Shown: positions 56,762-64,000 of the stretch, one piece after another
Layout of the letters: the number at the start of each line of letters is the position of its first letter
Position numbering within the stretch: position 1 is the first letter of the stretch
Assembly (NCBI RefSeq): GCF_000687475.1
Contig: NC_057320.1
Coordinates: forward strand, 620,001 to 684,000
Source of the DNA: Ustilaginoidea virens
Lineage: Eukaryota > Ascomycota > Sordariomycetes > Hypocreales > Clavicipitaceae
DNA: 64,000 bases
Reading direction: 5' to 3'
The notes under the pieces: generated by a model
Databases searched by the model: none
Seen by the model: the letters and a program-made list of their open reading frames with translations, nothing else
What the model was told of the DNA's origin: nothing
Translations under genes and position numbers: made by a program

Positions 56762-59311
56762 AATGCTTGGCTTTAAAAGAGTACCAATTCCACCTCTTTT
56801 CTCTCCTGGTGATTTGCAAGTCCCGCCAATGGCTGGCTCTATAGGGCGGAAAGAAGGAACAAACGAAGAAATTAAATGAAGTATAATATAATAAAAGATG
56901 GGAGGAGCGAATGAGAGGGACTTGAGTATAGCGGCTATGTGCTGGACCGCGAGGACAGTTGTGGCCCCTTTACAGCAACGGTTAAAGCTCGATGCAATCG
57001 GCGCAAAGTCGAGAGACAGAACACATGCGCGGGCAAGACACAGGATTGAAACCTGAGAGCACACAAAGTCAGAAACGAGCACACGACTCCCGCACCTGAA
57101 AGATAGGTTAAGGGGGGGGGGGGGGGGGGGGGGGAGACCACGAAGAAAAAGAAGAGAAGGAAAAAGCAGCACATACACGACGGATTCCCGAGTTCCAACC
57201 GACCGTTGTGGACTCGAAATGGTCGCGTGATGGTCCCCAGTGCCGAGGATTCCACCCTGCTGTCTAGCCGGCATTAGCCCAGGCACGGCTTCCACATGGC
57301 TTTTGAGGTTTTCGTGAGACGCGAACAGTACGGGAGTACGGAGTGCCAAGCAACACTGACATCCCACCAGACCTTACCTCATAACTAACCGTCTGGTTCG
57401 GTTGGCAGCTCAAGGACGGGTGTAAAAGCGGGCTGCAGCCGGGAATGCAACGAAAGACGTCGGGATCCCTTCCACGTACGTCAGAGTGCGCACGAGCCCA
57501 ATGCAGATGCAGCTTTGGACCAATTCCCTCGAGTGCCTCGAGCGCGTGCCCCCGTGGGTCTGCTGGCTTGGATTGACTTCCCCAGTCCCGAGCCCCCGTC
57601 GTTTTTTTGTTTTCGTTTCAAGGGATTGATTAATGGCAATGGAGGAAGTCGCTGGCCTGGCCCTCGTCCATCAGTCAGTCGCTAAGCGAGGAAATAGGGC
57701 CCAGCCAGGTTCTGGCCTGGCCTATGTGGGGAACTTTTGGTCATCCCTTTTCCGGGCTCGAGTCGACGGGTCGAATGGAGTGAGGTTTGACCAGCATCCC
57801 GAAACGGGGTTTTGGCATGACATTGAGCGCGTGGGATGCTGGGTGTGCGTGCGCTCCATAGTGTGTTGCAATGACGACGGCTGGGAAGCAAAGCAGAGAA
57901 ACCATCGACATCAATCATTTACTCACCGCCTTTGACCTCCTCGACCGCAGCAGCAAAAACCGTCGCGGACTTTTTCGGACCAGTACCACCAGCACGCCAT
58001 AACCAGGGACCGCGGACCCCTACGGGAAGGAACGCCCGAGAAATAAAAGAGCCAGGAAATTTGACAGGAGCGTGGGGCGTGAGTCTAGCCGACTCCAACG
58101 GATACGCCGTTGTCCGCCAGCCAGTTCCGGCTCCCGATTGGTGACCGTGGATCAGGTCCGCGTTCTGACTGGAGGAGATAAGGTCCTTGAATGCTAACCA
58201 CATGGGGCCTCGCGGCGCACGCCTGGAAGTGCGCTCATCATCAGCAAACCTCCAGTCTCGACTCTCGACTCTCTCTTCCAACTCGTCCGCAGACGATTCC
58301 AGGTCGGGAAGCGTGCCCACTGCCCACTGCCCACCATCTCTAATTCTTGCTTTAACCCTGCAGGAGCAAAAAGGTTGCAGGCCCCGTCTTTTCAGACACT
58401 TTTGCTGGCCGAGTATCCGTACGTACCCCACGGGCCCGTACCTTGCACAGTGTAAGCAGTCACAATGGGGTTGTATGACACAGAGTGCGTCTGTATCCGT
58501 AAAGCGGGCGATTTACTCCCAGAAAAAATGGAATGGCTCCGTATACTATGCTTTCAGTCAAAAATAATATTGACAAGTCCACCGTCTATCCGAATTTGTC
58601 GTCATTGGCTCACATCTCAGCAAGATACCTGTATCACGCTCACGGGAATAACTGCCTATGTCAAAGCACCCAGCGTGCCAACTGGCACTGTGGCTGGACG
58701 GCCGAGGCTACCGGTATCGGGCCTCGTATTATTAATTGTTCTGGTATCGAGGGAACAAATTTCACCTTTATTTTAACTACTAGCTTATTGCTAGTAGCCA
58801 GTGGCGCACCATATCTTTGTCCACTGGCAACCCGTTGGTTTCGACACAACCAAGCTACGTTGACGCGTGTTGCGAGCGACAAACGCGCCCTATACTGGCA
58901 TGGAAGAGCCGCCATGTCTTACCGAGTCCGATTGCTCGCAGCCGTAGACAGAATGCAGTGTCACCAAAACAGTGGCGTCAAATGACAGTCGCCCAAAACA
59001 ATGCTTTTGCACGTTCGTGGTGCACAGGCAGCAGCTCCGCCAGACATGCGACGTTAATATACACTCGCGGGATATCCCGTCATTCTCGACAACGATATCC
59101 TCATACATTGGAGCCAGAGAAGCCATGACCCCATGATACATTGTAAAGTTTTGGCCAGCCGCGACCACGGAAAAAACGCTTCCATAACGGTGCTTCCTCT
59201 TGCGGCTACTTGGCCGTCCTGCGTCGCGCAGTCCCAACACAATCCTCGAGTCAGCTGCAAGTTCTCGCGGCGGCACGACTCCGTATCCTTTGCGACAAAG
59301 CCTCCCGTTGT
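56762..59311. other. Intergenic region upstream of GDE1
   Basis: 2.5 kb with the GDE1 leader and promoter and the 3' flank of the PPR gene. A 170-codon minus-strand frame (58431-57919) ends at GGCG|gtgagt but has no recognisable domain; I do not call it a gene. Confidence 0.45.
57112..57134. repeat. G23 homopolymer upstream of GDE1
   Basis: 23 consecutive G (C23 on the GDE1 sense strand) about 350 bp before the GDE1 start codon, in its leader or promoter. Confidence 0.95.
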
Positions 59312-61222
59312 TCATATTCCCATGATGATACAAGATGCAGTCGATGGTGGTAGATTTCCGCCCGATGACAGGGCTACTCTGCATTCATGGGCCAACTCCA
59401 TGGATCTATCGAGAGCCTTGGTAGCAATGAGCTGTGCCATGGATGATCGAAAGGAAGGTGAAAAGTCGGCATATAAAAGTTTACTCTCGATAGACATTGT
59501 AGTCTTTATGACAAGATCGCATTCCTTCCACAGGCTCTCAAGTTGTAACAGTCGGCTCTTGGATTTTGATACAGCATCGGCACCTTGCCTGCTGTTGGGT
59601 CCTGGGAATCTGTGGGAGGACGCGGCAGGAAGGGCGTGGTTAAACTTGGCCAACGACTCCGACAATTGCTGAAGATTTGGTCCAGAAATGTCCAAACCAG
59701 CCAAGGCCCGTCTGCTCGGTTCTTGGCTAAAGTCATTGAGACCACATAAATCGACCAAGGCGAGTGCCTTTTCGGCCAGGTACGCAACGGTGGTGTCATC
59801 TTCCCTGGCAAGAAGAGCCTGCCACATGTCTTGGCCATCTGCCAAGCCCCGAACTAACCCTACTGCGGCTCTCCAGTCAAGGGCAGCAAGGCATTCATCA
59901 AAGACTTGCTTGATGAGACGGCTGCTCAAGGCCACGCCGGTGCGCATGCAAGTGACGAAGAAGGTGGCGGCGTCGTCAAATAGCTTGAAGTGGAGAAGAC
60001 CGCCGAGAACGGCTTCCACGAGGTGCAGGTCGAGCGGAACGTGCTCCCACACCCAGTGCCCAGTGTGCGTGCGAAGCGTCGTGTCGGCAGCCCAGCTCTG
60101 AAGGGTTGCGTTTCGTTCAATGTCGCTCATGTGCCGTCTGCGAACTTTGCCGCCGGTTAGTTGGTCGACACCTGTGATGCACGCTATGGCGCGGAGGAAC
60201 CTGCCGTGGTTATTCGTGGCCTTGAAGTGATTGAGGATTGCGGTAAACGTTGACGGAGTGGGCTTCAGCAGCCGCTGGTGGAAGAAGGAATGAACTATGG
60301 CATCGGAGAAGCCGTGTCGGCCGGCCTTGTCGAACGCTACGATGAGGGTGTTGTATGTGTGCATGTCGGGGGGGTGAACAGAGACTAGCAAGTTGTAGCA
60401 AACTCTGCCAATCATCTCCTTGAGGGTCATGTTTTTCGAGCCGATTAGGGCTCGTATGTGTTGATTCAGTGCTAATGTATTGGTTCTAGCTCGATCCGGA
60501 TCCATCGACCGAAACGTGAACTTTGGGAAGCCATTGGTAGCTAGGTGTCGGGCCTCGTCGAAAGATGCGGCCGCAGGTGAGTTTTCATCTTGTATTTCCG
60601 CTCGGTCAAGCAATTTATGAACGAGTTTCTCCACACTCGACGACTCGCGAAGTAGTTGTACCTGGTTTTGGGCCTCTCGAAATCCGATCTGGCCGTTCAG
60701 CTCATCTGCCATTGCCAAGTTTTCCAACTGCTCGTAATCCGTCTGTCGCATCGCTCGCAGAGAGCCTTCTCCCGGCGCGTTGTAACATTGTTCTTTCAAG
60801 CACTTGATCAGTTCGGAAGCGCCGACGGTTGGCGGCTTGTGAATCTCCTTCATGAACGGGCGGTTTCGGTAGATCGTCTTCATTACTTCCCAGAGAGAAC
60901 GCATCTGGTGTATCGAGAGGTCGGAAGGTTTCGTTTCCGGGGCGGGCTGACGAGGCGACGCGTGGTGCAAGTCGTGCAGTTCCCTTCTGGCCTCGTCCAG
61001 CTGCCGGTCCAGTTCCCTTCTCCGACCATCTTTGCGTACAGCGTCGATCAAGGTAGCGGTTGCGAAGACGGAGCTGTAGCAAGCCGCGAATATTTCCGCA
61101 ATTGTCGCATTTCGTCGCCCACGAGTGCCAGCAGCTCGTTGCCTGACAGCTCCCACAGTGGTGCTGCAAAACCTGCAGCCGCAGCGACTAGCCTGGCCGG
61201 CCCGAGACCAGAGCGATTGCAT
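59312..61222 (-). CDS. Mitochondrial pentatricopeptide-repeat-like protein
   Basis: A single exon, 636 aa, starting at the ATG at 61222 (MQSLWSRAGQASRCGCRFCS), a basic, Arg/Ser/Ala-rich mitochondrial presequence. A conserved FAACYSSVFATATLIDAVRK block is followed by a coiled segment (RRELDRQLDEARRELHDLH). The remainder is all-helical with PPR-like units, e.g. PDMHTYNTLIVAFDKAGRHG, KPTPSTFTAILNHFKATNNH, DLHLVEAVLGGLLHFKLFDD and AALDWRAAVGLVRGLADGQD. This arrangement is that of fungal organellar PPR proteins of the Cya5/Pet309 kind that act on mitochondrial mRNA stability or translation; the RNA target cannot be told. It is divergently transcribed from the DUF866 gene over a ~300-bp shared promoter. 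Confidence 0.85.
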   Translation of the reverse strand: MQSLWSRAGQASRCGCRFCSTTVGAVRQRAAGTRGRRNATIAEIFAACYSSVFATATLIDAVRKDGRRRELDRQLDEARRELHDLHHASPRQPAPETKPSDLSIHQMRSLWEVMKTIYRNRPFMKEIHKPPTVGASELIKCLKEQCYNAPGEGSLRAMRQTDYEQLENLAMADELNGQIGFREAQNQVQLLRESSSVEKLVHKLLDRAEIQDENSPAAASFDEARHLATNGFPKFTFRSMDPDRARTNTLALNQHIRALIGSKNMTLKEMIGRVCYNLLVSVHPPDMHTYNTLIVAFDKAGRHGFSDAIVHSFFHQRLLKPTPSTFTAILNHFKATNNHGRFLRAIACITGVDQLTGGKVRRRHMSDIERNATLQSWAADTTLRTHTGHWVWEHVPLDLHLVEAVLGGLLHFKLFDDAATFFVTCMRTGVALSSRLIKQVFDECLAALDWRAAVGLVRGLADGQDMWQALLAREDDTTVAYLAEKALALVDLCGLNDFSQEPSRRALAGLDISGPNLQQLSESLAKFNHALPAASSHRFPGPNSRQGADAVSKSKSRLLQLESLWKECDLVIKTTMSIESKLLYADFSPSFRSSMAQLIATKALDRSMELAHECRVALSSGGNLPPSTASCIIMGI

Positions 61223-61519
61223 CACGGCATGCCGGACGCGGTGTGTGTATTTTACTTCTCCGAGGGGGGTGACGAGAAGTTGGGGGCCTTTATTGAGCCC
61301 TGCATTGGCTGGGGCTTGGTTTCAATTCAATGTTGGCTGCTATTGGTTGGCGGCTCGGCTCTTTGGTTCGGGAGGGAACAAAAGGGCTTGCTAGATAGCT
61401 GCCGGGTCACGTGAAATGTATCCTTCTTCCTGGCTTCATCAGTTTTCCTTTTGCACAGCAATTGTGTCGCGGTTACGACAAGCAATACTCCGTAGCGGCC
61501 GAGGAATCCCATCTTGAAC
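61223..61519. promoter_or_regulatory. Compact bidirectional promoter PPR gene / DUF866 gene
   Basis: 297 bp separate the two divergent start codons. A TACTCCGTA nonamer (61486-61494) lies 25 bp before the DUF866 ATG. CACGTG (E-box-like) occurs at 61407-61412 in gtcacgtgaaa. Confidence 0.6.
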
Positions 61520-62302
61520 ATGTTTACTTTGATCATCAAGGCTGAGCAAAGTGGGTATGTTGGCGATTTCTCCATGTTGGCACAAAGACCACAGCGACCG
61601 AGACGGGCAATCGGGCCATCACTGACAATTTGGGTCCAAAAGAGTGACAAACCTGCGACCAGATGACACACAGGACAACCCGTTCTGGTACATGTTCAAG
61701 GTCCAATGCACCTCATGCAGGGAAACCCACGACAACTTTGTTGGAGTTAACCGCTTTGTAAGCTCAAACGCGCTACCTGGCCTGTACAGAGACCGGCCAG
61801 CCGATGGATGCAGTTGTTGACATCAGACATGGATTAGGAAGCCAACGAAATGAGCGGTAGCCGAGGAGAGGCCAACTTTGTCTGGAGATGCAAGAATTGC
61901 AAGGTATTCAACCATGCTTCTCTCAAGAACTGTTCAGCTACCTCTGAGCTCACAGAGTCGACTAGCGAGAATCTTCTGCGTCCATCAAATCCGGGCCCGT
62001 AGCGTATGGGCAATCCGAACCGCCCAAGGCGCACAAGGTGATTGAATTCGATTGCCGCGGACTCGAGTTTACCGAGTTTAGACCCGAGGTACAGTACAGT
62101 TTGATGCCACTCCGTAGCCATGGTGCGAGAAGATGTTGACAGGTAAAATGCAAATCAGGGAGAATGGCTTGCCGAGGGCATCGACTCGGGCACAAAGTTC
62201 AGCGGCATTGAGCTAACGGATGGCGAGTGGTTTGACTATGACGAGAAGGCGGGAGAGGAAGTCAGCATCAAGGACATCAGTTGGGAGATTCGCAGAGCCT
62301 AG
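61520..62302 (+). CDS. UPF0587/DUF866 CXXC zinc-binding protein (C1orf123/YCR090C family)
   Basis: Five small exons: 61520-61554, 61643-61757, 61838-61903, 61966-62088, 62159-62302 (160 aa, the normal family length); introns 88, 80, 62 and 70 nt, each GT-AG with branch-like CTGAC/TTGAC motifs. The spliced protein starts MFTLIIKAEQSGVTNLRPDD, then NPFWYMFKVQCTSCRE, FVGVNRF, GSRGEANFVWRCKNCKRES, PPKAHKVIEFDCRGLEFTEF and ends WFDYDEKAGEEVSIKDISWE. Two CXXC pairs (CTSC, CKNC) bind zinc in this family. The human homologue is linked to redox and copper-chaperone interactions; the yeast protein's role is unknown. No exon is longer than 144 nt, so the gene is invisible to a long-ORF screen. It lies head-to-head with the PPR gene. 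Confidence 0.93.
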
Positions 62303-62655
62303 ACGGTCGATGCATGTAGGAATGAGTGACTGACGTTTCCCTTGATTTTGGCCATGCGTGTCACGTCACGTCATGACCATGACCATGACCATGACTATGA
62401 CCCGCCGATGGAAAAAGGTTGACGCTATACGCACCCCACCGTACGTACGTACGTACCTGCTGCAATCACCCCTTCTACGCCGCTCCCTACCCCGTACCAG
62501 CCAACCAACCTTGGCCAGACCCAAAATCCTCTCTCTGTCTCCTTTTTTTTTTTTTCTTTTTTCTACCAACCCACGTCGGCACTTGAACTGCTTGCGACTT
62601 GCTGGGTTTCCATTGACAGCTTCTGCTCTGTACAGCTGCCAAGTCCACCTGGCGC
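62303..62655. other. Intergenic region, DUF866 3' end and RNase P subunit promoter
   Basis: Simple repeats: (ATGACC)n at about 62372-62402 and (GTAC)n at 62442-62457. A T13 run lies at 62542-62554. No gene seen. Confidence 0.6.
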
Positions 62656-63222
62656 ATGATGGCGTCCCAGCACATCTCTGCCGGCATAGCGTACCTTACC
62701 GACGCCGCACATCTTCTGTATCAAACAGCCCCGGAGACGTCTGCTCATCTGATGAAGCAGCGCAACGACTTGATGCTGCGCAACGGCCTCGCCCAACACC
62801 CCGTGCAGCGACAACACGTCTGCGGTGCCTGCGGACACATCATGATTCCCGGGCTGGGAACATCAACGACATCCCTCAAGCTGGAAGCTCGCAAGTCGCG
62901 CCGCGGCGGAAAGGAGGCGGCGACGAACAAGGAGCAAGATGGGTCGGCCGAAAGAGGCGGGCCAACCCAAGTCATAACGTGCGGTCTTTGCACGCGGGTT
63001 ACGCGGACCGAGTTGCCAGCGCCCGAACCAGTGGTGCGTCGCAAAGCTGGCCGGCCATCGTCGACGCCGGCAAACAAGGCCGGACCATCGGACCGCAAGA
63101 TGACGGCCAACGCAAGCACCAAGAAGCGCGCCAGGAGTCGAAAAGGAGGCTTGCAGGCGCTGCTCGCTGGACAGCAACAGAAATCGACCAGCTCACTGTC
63201 GCTGGCCGATTTCATGGCGTAG
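62656..63222 (+). CDS. RNase P/MRP subunit, Rpr2/Snm1/Rpp21 family
   Basis: A single exon, 188 aa, beginning MMASQHISAGIAYLTDAAHL. The N-terminal helical region (HISAGIAYLTDAAHLLYQ, HLMKQRNDLMLRNGLAQHP) is followed by a zinc-ribbon: CGACGHIMIPG with a second pair CGLC about 45 residues later, the Rpr2-domain pattern C-x2-C...C-x2-C. The remainder is Lys/Arg-rich and ends QQKSTSSLSLADFMA. Rpr2/Rpp21 (RNase P) and Snm1 (RNase MRP) share this layout and cannot be separated from sequence alone; the LxxFMA-type tail is common in fungal members. It acts in nuclear tRNA 5' processing or rRNA processing. Confidence 0.8.
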   Translation: MMASQHISAGIAYLTDAAHLLYQTAPETSAHLMKQRNDLMLRNGLAQHPVQRQHVCGACGHIMIPGLGTSTTSLKLEARKSRRGGKEAATNKEQDGSAERGGPTQVITCGLCTRVTRTELPAPEPVVRRKAGRPSSTPANKAGPSDRKMTANASTKKRARSRKGGLQALLAGQQQKSTSSLSLADFMA

Positions 63223-63677
63223 GCGACCGGTCAGTCTGTGTGGTTGACGTCAATCGAGCAGCTGGGGGGACTCGACTCGATGGATGCCCCAAACGCAGTG
63301 GAGTGGTCGGTTGTTGCCCGGTGACTCAGCGGGCTCCAGCGAAGCTTCCAGCGCGTGCTGCCGCTGAAGACACCAGTCGGGGCGCAGAGTTTTCTGCCCT
63401 ACTGAACCGGGCTGAACAACCTGATGCCACCCAGATGACAGCACCAGACAATTGATTGATTACAATTCCAACGCACGACCAGGCCTCTCTCTCTGGCGCG
63501 GCTGCCATTTTACCCCTCCAACCTTTTTCGAACTGCCCTGCCCTGCCCCTCCATCGACCCATCCTGCATCTGCCTTTTGTGGCAGCTCAAGGGATCAAAG
63601 CGACGGGACAAGTCTACGAAGAAGAAGACGACGACGACGACTACGACGACGACGACGACGAGGAAGAAGGAGAAGAA
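63223..63677. other. Intergenic region, ZPR1 promoter and leader
   Basis: Contains (GAC)n/(GAA)n purine-rich trinucleotide repeats at 63616-63677 directly before the ZPR1 ATG. They keep the frame open upstream and would encode an acidic run, but more likely belong to the 5' leader. Confidence 0.55.
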
Positions 63678-64000
63678 ATGTCAGCAGATTTAAATGACGC
63701 ACACGCACCGGCCGCCCAGAACCCAGCCGAGTTCTTCGAGTCCATCGGCAACAAGGTCCAAGGCCTTTCTGCCGCGGATCATGACGACGCCATCAAGCAA
63801 GACCAAGAGTACCGGCCCGTCGAGGAAATCGAGTCGCTGTGCATGAACTGCGGCGAGAACGTGAGTGCACGCCACGCTGGGCTTTCAGCGCGAGACCGCC
63901 ACCCCCCGTGCTGACCTGCGCGCCTTCTTTGACAGGGCGTAACGCGGCTCCTCCTCACGGCCATCCCCTACTTCCGCGAAGTAGTCATCATGTCCTTTTC
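63678..64000 (+). CDS. ZPR1: Zinc-finger protein ZPR1, 5' part only
   Basis: Exon 1 63678-63860 and exon 2 from 63936 to the window edge; intron 63861-63935 (75 nt) with donor gtgagt and acceptor ttgacag. The N-terminus MSADLNDAHAPAAQNPAEFF runs through a helical segment to EEIESLCMNCGEN, the first half of the first ZPR1 zinc finger, continued after the intron by GVTRLLLTAIPYFREVVIMS. ZPR1 binds eEF1A, is needed for its folding, and moves to the nucleus after growth stimuli. The second finger pair and the C-terminal domain lie outside the window. An alternative upstream start would add an Asp/Glu-rich stretch. Confidence 0.9.

Noticed and set aside
57919..58431. 170-codon minus-strand frame ending at a gtgagt donor
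   Set aside because: No family recognised, and the possible following exon after ttcccag is not convincing. Could be revisited with transcripts.
63456..63677. Acidic N-terminal extension of ZPR1
   Set aside because: Encoded by GAC/GAA repeats typical of a leader; the ZPR1 N-terminus fits the ATG at 63678.

Overview
The window is nuclear DNA from a filamentous ascomycete. Genes carry short GT-AG introns (about 56-144 nt, with one 381-nt outlier), coding sequence is GC-rich, and the protein set (SPX-ankyrin-GDPD, UPF3, ORC6, CWC27, HSF1, i-AAA protease, four-finger C2H2 regulator) is that of a Sordariomycete. The order Hypocreales is an inference from protein wording and from a recurrent intergenic nonamer, not something proven here. 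There are no bacterial-type operons, rRNAs, CRISPR arrays or intact transposons, and I found no convincing tRNA.

Layout. 0-12 kb: 3' end of a PNPOx-like flavoprotein gene (+), UPF3 (-), a Sit4/PP6 phosphatase (+), the wybutosine enzyme TYW2 (+), a secreted EF-hand Ssp120-like protein (-) and an arrestin-like protein (-). 12-23 kb: spliceosomal cyclophilin CWC27 (+), heat-shock factor (+), a PPIL3-type cyclophilin (-), ORC6 (+) and a short-chain dehydrogenase (-). 25-34 kb: a single-pass membrane protein (+), the mitochondrial i-AAA protease YME1 (-) and a four-finger C2H2 regulator (-). 33.5-53 kb: an almost 20-kb stretch in which I recognise no gene. It is rich in long homopolymers, microsatellites, a two-variant 10-bp minisatellite and copies of the 9-mer TACGGAGTA, and has one patch (47.8-48.7 kb) with weak coding and splice signals. 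53-64 kb: GDE1-type SPX-ankyrin-GDPD protein (-), a mitochondrial PPR-like protein (-), a five-exon UPF0587/DUF866 zinc-binding protein whose exons are too short to appear as long ORFs (+), an Rpr2/Snm1-type RNase P/MRP subunit (+) and the start of ZPR1 (+).

The genes are housekeeping and regulatory functions without a shared pathway. Loose themes are RNA processing (UPF3, CWC27, PPIL3-type cyclophilin, TYW2, Rpr2/Snm1), stress, growth and nutrient control (HSF1, Sit4, GDE1, arrestin) and mitochondrial function (YME1, PPR protein). All exon boundaries were placed by hand from splice consensus, reading frame and protein continuity. No transcript data were available.
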